Shown here: positions 30,986-41,704 of the stretch, piece after piece
How the letters are laid out: the number at the start of each line of letters is the position of its first letter
Numbering within the stretch: the stretch's first letter is position 1
Assembly: GCA_003427395.1 (NCBI GenBank)
Contig: BFEA01000166.1
Span: 120,561 to 162,539 of the forward strand
From: Chara braunii
Taxonomy: Eukaryota > Streptophyta > Charophyceae > Charales > Characeae
Length of the DNA: 41,979 nt
Direction of reading: 5' to 3'
Made by a program: the position numbers and the translations under genes
Notes under the pieces: generated by a model
Told to the model about the DNA's origin: nothing
The model's database searches: none
The model's input: the letters and a program-made list of their open reading frames with translations, nothing else

Positions 30986-32280
30986 AGGCTTAGGCTTGGA
31001 CCCATAGCTTTGCGGATGGAAAAGTGCCTTAAACAGGGCAAGCAATTTTGGAAAGCTCAGAAAAGCATCTGCGGGGATCCCACAGCGGACTGTGTTTTGC
31101 GGTGAAGCGAGACCAATTTTTTCCGTTATAGGAAAGGCGGAGTATGCCAGACCGGAAAAGGAAAGTGGGGAATTGTCCATCTGGTTTTCAAAGGACCGGA
31201 GGAACAACAGACGCAACGCGGTGAGTGGCATTGAGAGACGCATTGTCGACACCACGCGACAATGCAAAGTACTGGAAATGCGAAGCTGGCCCCAGGAAGA
31301 GACATCGGGCCACTCGTGGGCGACCCGGGGACATGTGTTATGACTGTTGGGCACACCAGCTCCGATGGCGTTTGGGATTTCTTTTTTATTTTGATTTTTC
31401 ATTGTTTTTTTTTTTTTCCCTCTCTGGTATGAGATGTCTGAAATAGCTGTCCCATTCGTGGGGGGTGACGTTCGTCCTCAGGTTGTCCCCGGGACATGAC
31501 GGCATTCACACGCCATCCTGGCCGTGTTCCAGCGCCTCACATCAGGTGCTCGCCAACGCAGCTGTGGTCAACTGCTCCCTGCCCACAGTGCTTACTACGC
31601 CGACACTTGCAGCGAAGGCATGGATTCGCAAATGGACGACTGGGCCGATTCGACGTTCCTGCTGGTTTTCATCCTCCTGCAGTGGATGAACCATAGGAAC
31701 ATCGGGGCGATGGCTGTCACCCAAGAGGCGGCTGCGGTACCAATGTGAGTGCAACGCATGTCCGTGGCCCTCTTGCTGCTGGCTGGTGCAGTGATGCACG
31801 GCATGTCCTTGACATCCATGGCTGCTAGCATGATCGAGATATGGATGGCAGATGAAGCATTTGGGTTATGGAACGCAGCAGGGGTGTGTGGAAGGATCTC
31901 CAGAAGGTGGGTGGACCGCACGAGAAGGTGTTCCCGTGGTTCTGTTGACTCCCCCGTCCATTGCTTGCGCTTTAGCCCATGCGAACACGTGCAACAACCA
32001 CAGCGTAGAGGATGCTGAAAGGGACAGGGCAGTGGTGCCACCTTCACACACGGCTGTCCTTCGCCACTTCGCACTTCTCCTCCCTCCCGCTCTCGCAGTT
32101 TATTGCCACGGATCATCAACCGTGGAACTAGTCCAGGCACGACTGCAGCAATGTCGGCGTTTGGCTTCTCCAAGCACCCGGTATGGCAAGCAAGGGGGCA
32201 GCATGTAGCAAGGACACGACTCCGGGTGCAGGAGTGTGGGAAGACCATCGCTGTATGTGGTGCACGGACAACATCACACA
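30986..32280. other. unassigned GC-rich region, no supported gene
   Basis: Open frames on both strands overlap through 31,460-32,690. Frames with hydrophobic runs (for example 31,749-32,018) have no motif I can place. A decayed transposase-like gene is possible but I saw no catalytic pattern. Confidence 0.35.
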
Positions 32281-32292
32281 TACCGGAGACGG

Positions 32293-32640
32293 CTCCGACA
32301 GCCTCCCCACGTGCAGCAATCGGTGAGCCAAACCATGTGCACGGCCACCAAGCGCCTCGGCGATGGAGGCATCCCGCTCTCTGCTTGGAAAGACGTTTGG
32401 AAAATCTCTGGATATGGGCATGGGCTCCGACAGCCTCCCCACGTGCAGCAATCGGTGAGCCAAACCATGTGCACGGCCACCAAGTGAGGTCCAACGTGCA
32501 CCTCGGCAATGGAGGCACCGACAGCCTCCNCACGTGCAGCAATCGGTGAGCCAAACCATGTGCACGGCCACCAAGCGAGGTCCAAGGTGCACCTCGGCGA
32601 TGGAGGCATCCCGCTCTCTGCATGGAAAGACGTTCGGAAA
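32293..32640 (+). repeat. tandem repeat, three copies, with a single N
   Basis: The block CGACAGCCTCC plus CACGTGCAGCAATCGGTGAG, then CCAAACCATGTGCACGGCCA, starts near 32,297, 32,429 and 32,519. Between copies lies GATGGAGGCATCCCGCTCTC and GGAAAGACGTT, also repeated. An N sits inside the third copy at 32,529, so copy number here depends on the assembly. Confidence 0.8.
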
Positions 32641-32760
32641 ATCTCCGGATATGGGCATGGGCGGTCACCACGCATGTGCGTGAAGGAACCATCTCTGGCC
32701 GTCGTCATGAAAAGCGTCAACTTTCGCTTGCCAACGTCGGCTGCATGTCCACGCCAACAG

Positions 32761-33162
32761 CAGGATGGCCACCCGGACGATTTGAATTTGAAATTTCAAA
32801 AAATGGGCCACAAGCCCGCTTCTTTCCGGCCCTCCATGCATGGGACCACTACCCTTGCCGACGGTCCTGCCCTGGGCGACAAGGACACCTGCACGACCGT
32901 GTTCCCAGAACACATGGCAAAGGACTCCCCGACACATAAACGTCCGGCTGCCATCTGCGACCAGGATGGCCACCCGGACGATTTGAATTTGAAATTTCAA
33001 AAAATGGGCCACAAGCCCCCTTCTTTCCGGCCCTCCATGCATGGGACCACTACCCTTGCCGACGGTCCTGCCCTTGGCGACAAGGACACCTGCACGACCG
33101 TGTTCCCGGAACACATGGCAAAGGACTCTCCGACACATAAACGTCCGGCTGCCATCTGCGAC
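32761..33162 (+). repeat. 201-bp tandem duplication, in frame
   Basis: Units 32,761-32,961 and 32,962-33,162, each starting CAGGATGGCCACCCGGACGA, differ at four positions. The period is 67 codons. Frame 32,509-33,618 stays open through both units (repeating QDGHPDDLNLKFQKMGHKP and SPTHKRPAAICD), but the minus strand is also open, so coding is uncertain. The following 33,230-33,440 is rich in TTCCGG and TGTGGGGT phrases. Confidence 0.9.
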
Positions 33163-33454
33163 CTTGGAAACCTTGAAGACATCCCACCCCCCTGCGCTCC
33201 CTACCCTGCACAAAAGGCGCCGACAATTTCTCCCGCAGTGCTTTTCCAGGTCGGAAACAATGTGAAAACGGGAATTCCCGGTTTTCCATGCCGACGATTT
33301 CCGGTTGTGGGGTCCCGGAACACCTCTTTAGGAAAACCCAAAACGGCCTTCCAAGGACTCCGTGGAAGGTTGTGGGGTTCCGGTAAAGTTCCGCGGCAAA
33401 GTTTTTCCGGGCCGCATTGCTGTGGGGTCCAATCCTTAGTCTCTGTGTCTGTCG

Positions 33455-33900
33455 TTCGTCTTCATACTCCTGTTCATTTCTCTTCAGATCTTCAGCGTAT
33501 ACGTAGCCTTTGTATGTCGTTCATCTCCAGACTCCTGTTCATTTCACTTCGGATCTTCTTATACTTTGTCTCTTCGCTTCACAATGCTCATTCATATGTA
33601 TTTGCTGGTAGCACATAAGGGGAGGGTGGAGGGAAAGGGATAGAAGGCGGAGTTCCATAGGAGTGTGGCGTAGGGGGAAGTGGAGTGCAATGTGCAGGGG
33701 AGAAATATGTGAAGGGCAGGACAGAGTATGACATGCAAAGGGCAGGGGAGAGGTATATGACAAACTTCGCAGATTTCTAAATACTCACCGCTGGAACAGA
33801 CTACTCTAGAATGGCACATGAGGTCAGTTAGTGTTTGGGTTGTAGAACATTTTGAGTTGAGCAGCAGCTATTGCTTATGGTAAGTGGCCACCTACTCTAG
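33455..33900 (+). repeat. dispersed repeat family P, copy 3, left part
   Basis: Matches copy 1 (30,072-30,530) without its MITE. It stops at the poly-T of element D; the rest of the repeat appears on the other side of D at about 40,240-40,440 in the same orientation. Confidence 0.75.
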
Positions 33901-33914
33901 AATTTTTTTTTTTA

Positions 33915-34040
33915 AATCCCCCCTCCAGTGATAGTGGTGCTGGTAAGAGCATAGACCACTACCACCTGAGGAGAGGCTCTATCTACTGGTGGGGAGCAGC
34001 ACCTGCTGGAAAAGCGGGTCCAGTGTCCCATATACAGAAG
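33915..34040 (-). ncRNA. structured 3'-terminal module of element D
   Basis: Sense strand: GGGACACTGGACCCGC, GCTCCCCACCAGTAGATAGA, then a final hairpin with arms CCTCAGGTGGTAGTGGT and ACCACTATCACTGGAGG: 16 of 17 positions pair, two as G-U. The loop is CTATGCTCTTACCAGC. The arms are unlike those of element B while the loop is nearly the same. Confidence 0.7.
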
Positions 34041-34348
34041 AAATTTGGAGTACATCAGGAAAAAGGAGCGCGAGACTCCTGCCAGTATTGATTACTCTGG
34101 AATCCAGAGGATCGACTGAGCAGAAGATAGGAAAAAAGAAGAGAACATCTTCGCCCTGAACCAGGTGCCAGATGCCTGCCGCTACTATCTAGTTCCTCCC
34201 TCCCCCCACCCCTATTACCCCCCAGTCCCAACTGTCAATCTCAAAATGAAAACTTTGAACATCAAAGGGACAAGCTTTTGTTTGGAATATGCTCAATGAA
34301 GCTAGAATTGCTGCGCTCCTTGCCACCCATTATATGCTCTGCCCTTGC
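34041..34348 (-). other. 3' UTR of element D
   Basis: Contains TTCTGCTCAGTCGATCC and AATCAATACTGGCAGGAG on the sense strand, matching the UTR of element C in order and spacing. No reading frame of interest. Confidence 0.65.
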
Positions 34349-36000
34349 TCAGATTGCATAGCTGGTTCCATACCATCGCAGCTCCACCATTGCTAGCTGG
34401 TGGGGCGGAAAGGGTTCAGGAAATTTTGTGGATGGTCGCAGCGGGAACTCCTGGCCCACCACTGTCCACTCTTTGAAACAAATACGGTAGTCCTTTCTGA
34501 ACTGTCCCTGGTGGTCTCCCTGGGCAGGCCTGCCTTCCCATCTGACGGACGCAATCCAGCCCCCATTCTCGCTGCCCAACCAGTCCCTTAAGAATTGCCG
34601 GATTGTTTGTATTATATCTTTGAACGAGTTAAACAAGTCCAATTGATTCTTAATTCTCCGCCACTGTACCATTAGTTCTTGTTGGACATATTGTTTTATC
34701 ATATCTGTCACCTCTCCCTCCGCAGTGCAGGATCCCTCTATGGCATGAATACAGCGTTTCCTCCACAGGGCCCACATGACAGCTCTCCTTCCTATTTTGA
34801 ACATATTATTTCCAAAAGTATTGTCCGTAGGGGAGGACCATGTCTCGCATAGTATGGCTCTCCAGTCCCAACGCCATTTTGACTCGGTGTCCAAACAGGA
34901 CCAGATTTTGTCCCACCATCACCATGTGAGGCCTGCACCCGGACATTGCATGAATACGCGTTCTGTAGTTTCCGGGATTCTGCGGGAGGGGAAGACAATG
35001 TGGCACGCTTTGCACCAAGGTAATGCTCTAGATGAGTACGATCTTCCAATCGTTGGTGGGTAAGCAACGACGTTCCATCTACCACAGCAGTGAGGCCATC
35101 TTTGCTGGCCTGGCTTTGGTAGAAATGAACCAACGGATAGGCCGGATCACCTCGATTCCTACATTTAATTGGGATCTCCATCTTTCCTTTACCTTTTCCT
35201 TAATGTTTACTTTGGGGTGCAATAGGCGGTATGTTGCCTTCACTGTTAGGTTATGCAGCTTTGTCCTCCTCCGATAACTGCTTTTCTGTGGGAGTGACCA
35301 TTGTCATTCCTCATGATTTAAGGGGAGTTCTACCAATAGGGTGTTTTGCTGATATGCAGTCCATACATGATGCATCCTTGTCCCTCGATACCCAACGGGT
35401 CCTTTGTAGTGCCTTATTTTTTCCCCATCTGAGGACTACCGGACAAGGACATTATCCTTGCCTACTTGAAAAAGGTTAATCAAAGTTTCATCCAACCGCA
35501 TGTCCACCACATTTCCCACACTTTTTGAGTCGCCTGGCACTGCTACCCAGTCCCCTTCTTCCAGTCGTGGTCCTTTGCGCAGGATGCGCACCCAGTCTAG
35601 AGGAATTTTGAATATCAACATCTCAAAGTTCTCCTCAATATTGTGACAATGTTTTAGTGTGTCCTTCAGTTGCTGCACCGTCTTCCAATCCCTTGTCTCG
35701 GAGTTCCAAATGTCTTTTATTCTAAAGACGTCTTTTTTAACCCAGCTACCCCACGGGGTGACCAAACTGCAAAACGCCTTGCTACATCGATCGGTGATCC
35801 TCCTGTTTTCAAACAGCGGTTTGGCGCATCACCTCCTCCCACCTAGTCGGAGGGTGGTTGTCAGGAAGAGGAAGTTGGCGCCAAGCTCTCAGAACCCTGC
35901 CCCGAAAGTCATCCCGGGCCAAGTCCTTCTAGATTATTCCTCCGTTCGGTTCACAGCCGCCCCGAGTGCGTTGTGGCACAGTCTAGAAGCGGTTTCCCAG

Positions 36001-36092
36001 CTAGGTCAACGGGTGAACTGCATGTGGTGCTTGCGGGGCAAGTTTGCTAGGTCAATGGGTGAACTACATGTGGTGCTTGCGGGGCAAGTCTG
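36001..36092 (-). repeat. 46-bp tandem duplication inside ORF2 of element D
   Basis: CTAGGTCAACGGGTGAACTG at 36,001 and CTAGGTCAATGGGTGAACTA at 36,047 start two 46-bp units with three differences, all transitions. The length breaks the reading frame. Confidence 0.88.
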
Positions 36093-38735
36093 TCTATCTG
36101 TTCTAGTGTCAGGGCATACCATAGAAGCTGTTGTGGGCAGAGCAGCCTCTTAACCCATTGCACCATAATTGTTGTGACCTGTGTTTTCGGGTCCAAAATT
36201 CCCAGCCCTCCTTTCTTTTTCAGTTGGATCACCAATGACCAAGCTACCCTGCTGATGACGTTCATGAGTTCGCCATTGCCTCGCCACAGCAGGGCCATAA
36301 CCTGACGCTTCAAAGATCGGATGACTTCCTTACTGAGAGCCTGGATTGTTGACTTGTACCAAAGGGCTACCAGCACCACATTGCTAGTCGCCAGCACCCT
36401 ACCAAATAGGGAGGTGTGTTGGTCCTTCCAACAAGCTAACTTTTATAAAGCAAGTTTCGGTATCCACTCATCATTCGATGCAGGCCTACCTAGTGTTGTT
36501 AGCATGATTCCAAGTACCCTAATTGGGGCCTCTTCGGGAAGCCACTTAACCTGTGGAAGCTCCAGGGGTCGCACTCCTTGATGATGAATCCACCAACGCA
36601 TTCCCCAGTTAACGGTCATGTCAGAGATTGTTGTGAATCGATCAAAAATGTTTTCTGATCTCATCCATGTTTGTTGTTGTAGCATCTATCATAATTGTCA
36701 AGTCATCCGCGAACAACGAGCAGATGGGGATCGCGTCCTCAAGGATGGTCGAGATCTGCAGCTTCCGCAGGTCTTTGTTGGTGCGAAGGTTCGTTGTCAG
36801 TGCCTCCATCACAATTATGAAAAGGAAGGTGCCCGAGGGTCCTCCTGTCTGACTGACCGCTGCAGCAGGAAGGTCGGCGCCACCCCGCCATTTACTTGGA
36901 CACACGTAGTGGCATTATGATGCAATATTTCAGTCCAACGGCGAAAATAGGTCCAATGTTCATTTTTTCCATGCATCTATCTAAAATTTGGCAGTCCACG
37001 TGATCGTAAGTTTTTTCGAAATCGATGAAGACCACAGCCGCGCTCAGCTTATCTTGTCTTGTTAGTTTTGGGAGTTCATTGACTAATAGAATTTTATCCT
37101 GGATCCTACGCCCTTTGACGAACCCGGTCTGTGTAGGGTGAATAATGTCGTCCAGGACTGGAATCAGGCGGTTTGCTAGGGCTTTCGCTAACATTTTATA
37201 TACCACCGTCAGCAAAGTTATTGCTCTATAGTTCCTGCTATCCATCTTGTCCCCCTTTTTAAAGAATAGGGTGAGAACTCCCTGTCCCACCAGCTCGCTC
37301 ATCTGCCCTGTCTCCCACACCTGGTTATAGAAGTCCATCAGGTCTGGGGCCATATGAGACAAGAAGGTCTCCCAAAACTCTTTAGGGAACCCATCTATAC
37401 CCGGCGTCTTCTCCTCGTCCATCTGCATCATCACCGTCCAGATTTCATTTTTGGACAGGGGGCAACCCAACTCTATATTTTGCTGGCTTGTCAGGGTTTT
37501 CTCAAGAGGTTTTAGGAATTCTTCGATTTCTTTCTCCCTGATGTCTATCTCCCTTTGTGTGCACCGACACGTGGATAGATCCTTGAAGAAGGATCTTGCT
37601 ATCTGCTCACATTCGGGGGTGGAGGCAACAATATCGTGATGACCGGTCTGTGGATCGTAAAGAGCTTCTTGGTAGATCTATGTGGGCGTACACAGGCCAT
37701 ACTAAAGAATCTTTTATCCATGGGGCCCTCCGTTTGGTGTCGTGCCAGTCTCCCTCTGATGTGAGTTCCCTCCCAGCATTGTGTAGCAAACATCTGAATT
37801 TATTGTTTCAATGTCTGTGCTCTTGAATCCTTCCCTTGCTAAGTCTGCTGAGTTTCTTACGAGCTGTGTGCATCATTGGGTTCATCTTGATGTTCAAGTT
37901 GTTGCAGTTGCTGGTGATTTTTCATCTCTTGCTGATGCTTCTTGGCTGCAAAACGTTTGGAATACTCTTAGCATTTTCTACCCAGATAGAGCAGACCATT
38001 AGTAAACAAGCCTATTTCATGTTGGATATATTCTTTTTGTGTGCGCCAAAAAGTCTAACAGTCTGTAATATATTCTTGGAAAGTTTGTTGTTGTAAGATG
38101 GAAATGCTAAGTTTGTAGAAGCCAGGACCGCAATCTGGTTTCTTGCGGAAGGATGAAATGACTGTGCACATTTTATGATCCAGACCCAGGTAGGGGCTGG
38201 CGGGTAAGACCGTTGCGAGAAGCAAAGATCCTTCCAGATCTTTTGAGGTCAGGATTAAATCGATCCTGGATCTCGTCTGGTTCTCCGCCCTAGTTTTACG
38301 CAGGCATGAGTAATATCTCGTGTCTGGGTTTAGCCTGCGGAAGGTGTCAAACACTTTTAATGATAGGCATAATTCACTGATTATCCGCTCATCCTCCTCT
38401 ACATACCATGGGGCAGGGGAGGGTGTTCGCCATCTATTCATCCACTGATCTGGGGCAGCGTTGCAATCCCCTGCTATAACGACATAAAACCCATCCGGAA
38501 TTTGCAATTTGCTATTCTCAAAGAAAATTTTCCTTTCATTTACAGCATTGGGGGCATAGATACACAGTATGCATACAATTTCAAGTCCCAAGGCGACCAG
38601 GATTGACACCCAACGGCCTTCCTCCTGATCCATCACCCAATGTACCGGATCTGCCCGGGATTTGGGGGGAATCCAAATGGCCACCCCTGCGCTCTCTGGT
38701 TTTGGGGCACGGGCCCTGAAAGCCCTATGCAAAGA

Positions 38736-39640
38736 AGATGAGCAATAGCGAACTTCAGCAATCAAACAGCATCATATACACAAGACCAGATAGTCGTGAC
38801 CTCGAACCAACAGCAGAATTGCATCACGAGTTTCACCAAATAAGAAGACACCAAGAGCTCATAATTGACAATGCTGGTAAAGTCTCATCATCATCATTAA
38901 TGAAGAACCAATGTTGATATCCTGTCTGGCGCTCGGCGCCCAGACTACAGATGGCAGATCCTATCTAGCCTAGACTACAATGCTGAATGATGACGACAAC
39001 GGCTTTCCCGAAGTACGAGCATACGGCGACCAATGTTGCATGCTTCCAGCACCAGGTATGTCTCTCGCCTCACTCACAACCTCGTTCCCCAACATACAGA
39101 TGCCACTTGCACCCAAGGACCACCCAGCTTACAGCCGTCTATGGCTGCCTGCTTCTTCCTGCTCGCCCGTGAGCGCGTGAGCGCCAGCGAGCTTCAGCGC
39201 AGCAGTGCTTGCGCAGCATGCAGCCAGCACCTGAATGCCAAATGTGGAGGCAGGCTCTCTGCTATATGGAAGTGGCCTGCCCGCTTGCTGTCCCAGACTG
39301 CGCTGGGCCTTTCCCAAGAAGCTTCCGGTAGGCCCCGGTAGGCTGAGGCACAGTCCACACAACTCAGGCCCTGGGCCTGTAGTGGTTGCTCGCGCCCAAC
39401 TGTCAACGGCCTGTGTTAGGCCCACATCCCGTATCCAGCCCAGGGCCTGCCTTCGATACATTCAAAAAGGCTGCCCAGGGTGTGGGTTCTTCCAACCAAC
39501 TGGCGCTGCGCAACTGCCTGAATTTCTTGAGTTGCGTGGTGACCCCGAAATAGGAGCCACAGGCCCTCGTCGTGCCTGCCTTCACTTAGGGCGGCCGACA
39601 TGATACTTGACAGGGCCTGAAAGGGGCTCATAGGGGCATA
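38736..39640. mobile_element. about 900-bp insertion splitting the endonuclease of element D
   Basis: The EEP domain is continuous in A and B, but in D the two halves are separated by about 900 bp of unrelated sequence. The edges carry a similar phrase (GGGCCCTGAAAG near 38,706 and GGGCCTGAAAG near 39,616), which could be a diverged duplication. The insert has no poly-A tail, no inverted termini I could find and no recognisable protein. The left half is A/T-richer, the right half GC-rich. Confidence 0.6.
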
Positions 39641-39938
39641 AGCCTCGCACCTATATGCCCAGACTATTTGATGTATGCGGTTGTGTTCTGGAGTGTCCAT
39701 CAAGAGTGTTTCCTGGACACGTACTACGTCTGCCCAGTTTCTGCCCCCCACCCCTCTCATTAGGTCCCAGATTGCATTGTGTTTTTCGGGTTCGCTCGAG
39801 GCCAGGCCATTCACATTTACTGACCGCAAGTCTAGGTCTGCTGCCCTCTTGCATTGGTTCCAAATGCGGTCTTTCCCGTATACTGCTTTGACCGGGTCCA
39901 TTTACTTGCATTGCAATTGTATCCTAGCCCAAGACGGG

Positions 39939-40230
39939 TCACAAACGGGTCCACGACAGTTGTTCCCATTCCCAATCTGGGGCTCCCACCATCATCCTGA
40001 GAAGCGCACATAAGCTTCTCTGAACATCGTGCTCGGTCCAGGTGTCGCTGTGTCTAATCCTGACCGTCTGCAGGTTTAGCAGTTGACTGTAGATGTGCCA
40101 TCTCAGGCTATTCTCCTTGGTGGGATCGAAGCGTGTATGTATACGTCCCTCTGCGCAATCTTGGTGGGGCCTGTTGTAATCCCAGCCATAGCCTGTGCCC
40201 CAGGCAGCAAGGCCTCTGCAATGTAGGACT
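39939..40230 (-). pseudogene. LINE ORF1 C-terminal fragment, element D
   Basis: On the minus strand the frame reads LLPGAQAMAGIT, PTKIAQRDVYIH, a frame change, then RFDPTKENSLRWHIY, LLNLQTVRIRHSDTW and LCALLRMMVG, ending in TGA near 39,940. Element A has FPAGPMVVRNVI, PNKIATRDVYL, LMDLQLLKIKASKFW in the same order. Only the last 95 or so residues remain; the element is truncated here. About 40 bases separate it from the ORF2 start. Confidence 0.75.
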
Positions 40231-40239
40231 CAGCTACAG

Positions 40240-40440
40240 ACGTGACAGGACTGGTTCTGGTGTGGACTATGGAAGCACCGCATCCAATTTTTGCAGTCGC
40301 ACTAGCTGCTGCATCGAATGGCACGGCACACACAGATNGGTTCTGGTGTGGACTATGGAAGCACCGCATCCAATTTTTGCAGTCGCACTAGCTGCTGCAT
40401 CGAATGGCACGGCACACACAGATGCCACAGGCTACATGGC
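40240..40440 (+). repeat. dispersed repeat family P, copy 3, right part, with an N-bounded duplication
   Basis: Continues the P copy cut by element D: ACAGACGTGACAGGACTGGT and GTGGAAGCACCGCATCCA-like sequence match 30,530-30,600. An 85-bp stretch (40,253-40,337) is repeated exactly at 40,339-40,423 with a single N between, which looks like an assembly join that duplicated overlapping ends. Confidence 0.8.
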
Positions 40441-40850
40441 CTACATGCTAGGAGCACGGAGGCACGTGGTGCCGTACACGAGTACAGTACTACTGTCCTC
40501 GTACGTATGAAAGCAAAACCTCGCATGGACTATCCCTTCATGATCCTCACGGCGCAGGGCATGCGAACCACATGCTAGTCGAATCTGCGGTGGGCATCAC
40601 AAAGCGGCGTGGAGCATCTTTCTCAGTACTTATTCCTGTGTGACTCACTGTCTAAGTGTGTGCAAATGTGTGAGGGTGTTTGAGACTGACTGAGTGTGTG
40701 CCACGGCCTGGGTCGGATTGAGACGTTGGACACTGTTTTAGAAGTGTGTTTCACTTCATTTCTCGGCAGGTTCGCCCCCAACACCCTAAACCCAAACCCA
40801 AAAACAAAAACAAAAAACTATGCATACACGCATTTTGACTCCTGAGTACC
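40441..40850. other. unassigned flank, no gene seen
   Basis: Includes a short GTGTGNGACTGACTG-like stretch (40,640-40,710) and AAACAAAAAC repeats (40,795-40,820). Nothing else is supported. Confidence 0.4.
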
Positions 40851-41300
40851 TTGCCTCTACTTCCAGTATTCAACCTTTCCACAATTACTGCTGCTTAAAA
40901 TAACCTTGCCTCTACTTCCAATATTGCACCCTTTCACCCCCTGAACTCTCTCCCCTCAACACCTCTTCCCCTCTTTCGACCGTTACTCCTTAAAATAACC
41001 TTGCCTCTATTGCCAGTATTGCAACTCTTCACCGCCCCAACCCCCTCCCCTCAACAGCCCCTCCCCCCCCTCTTTCCACAATTGCTAGTACTTCAAATAA
41101 CATTGCCACTATTGCCAGTATTGCAACCTTTCACCCCCTCAACCCTCTCCCATCAACACCTCCTCCCCCTCTCCCTCAGAAGCTCTCCTCCTCTTTCCAC
41201 ACTTATGTTGTCTCTATTGCCAGTATTGCAATGCTTTATCCCCCCCAACCCTCAACCCTCGACACCTCCTCCCCCCCTCCCCCTATCATCCTTCTTCCAA
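40851..41300 (+). repeat. degenerate CT-rich tandem repeat
   Basis: The phrase TTGCCTCTATTGCCAGTATT, followed by GCAACC and TTTCACCCCCTCAACC-like sequence, recurs with starts near 40,851, 40,903, 41,001, 41,103 and 41,208. Period is about 50-105 bp. The long Pro/Leu frame 41,001-41,336 is a product of the repeat. Confidence 0.8.
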
Positions 41301-41417
41301 ACCCATTCTCTTCCGGTTTCCCCAATTACTACCTGAGAGTTAAAAATGACTATATTGCAACCGTTCACCTCCCACAATTGTTTCCGCTCAACAACCCCCC
41401 CCACTTCCCCCCCATGT

Positions 41418-41640
41418 GTGTGTGTGCTTGTGTGTGTGTGTGGGTATGTGTGTGTGTGTGTGGACGTGTGTGCATGTGTGCATGTGTGCATGTGGGTGTG
41501 GGTGTGGATGTGGGCATGTGTGCGTATGTGTGCGCATATGCGCGCGTGTGTGTGGGCATGAGTGTGCGCGTGTACGCGTGTGTGTGTGTGTGTGAGTGTG
41601 TGTGAGTGTGTGTGCGTGTGTCCATGTGTGTGCGCGCACG
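41418..41640 (+). repeat. TG/CA dinucleotide-rich tract
   Basis: About 220 bases dominated by GTGTGT, GTGCATGTGTGCAT and GCGCGTGTGT. Alternating purine-pyrimidine tracts of this kind are prone to Z-DNA. All reading frames through it are repeat artefacts. Confidence 0.9.
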
Positions 41641-41674
41641 CGGACAGGGGAGGGGGGGGGGCAACCCCCCTGGA

Positions 41675-41704
41675 CCAATCAATCAATCATGATTGATTGA
41701 TTGG
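41675..41704. repeat. perfect 30-bp palindrome made of AATC/GATT repeats
   Basis: CCAATCAATCAATCAT followed by GATTGATTGATTGG has no spacer and is its own reverse complement. It is bounded by GTTGGTTGGTTGG on the right. Further AATC repeats occur at about 41,795-41,875, the direct orientation of the same tetranucleotide. Confidence 0.9.

Larger units (their letters stand above)
34349..39901 (-). pseudogene. LINE ORF2 (EEP endonuclease-RT), element D, broken and interrupted
   Basis: Starts at ATG 39,901. The EEP N-terminal part (SVNVNGLAS, VRVQETLLM) runs to about 39,640 and resumes at about 38,737 (PESAGVAIWIP, CIYAPNA, IAGDCNAAPD, SRIDLIL, GLDH). The usual GDFN reads GDCN. RT is at 37,470-36,892 (KTPGIDGFPKEF, NYRAITLLTVVYKM, FIDFEKTYDHVD), shifts frame near 36,945, then RQTGGPSGTFLF and FADDLTIM (about 36,700). 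The thumb lies in 36,685-36,047 and the GDWV region at about 35,436-35,565. zf-RVT (WCKAC, CPGAGLTW) is at about 34,900-35,030, and the C-terminal region with FPEPFPP ends at 34,349. A 46-bp duplication at 36,001-36,092 adds a frameshift. Confidence 0.9.
33903..40235 (-). mobile_element. element D: decayed LINE inserted in a family P repeat
   Basis: Minus-strand LINE with tail T at 33,903-33,914, the 3' module, a 3' UTR, an ORF2 remnant (34,349-39,901) and the last part of ORF1 (39,939 to about 40,230). It is 5'-truncated within the ORF1 C-terminal region. About 900 bp of foreign DNA interrupts its endonuclease domain. It has more frameshifts than B and is of intermediate decay. Confidence 0.9.

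Noticed and set aside
31595-32692. 365-codon minus-strand frame as a gene
   Set aside because: It crosses an N and a triplicated repeat, and other frames of the same stretch are also open; Ala, Arg, Cys, His and Trp content reflects GC-rich repeats.
41252-41686. His/Thr-rich and Val/Cys-rich frames
   Set aside because: They come from the TG/CA tract and change with frame as expected of a dinucleotide repeat.
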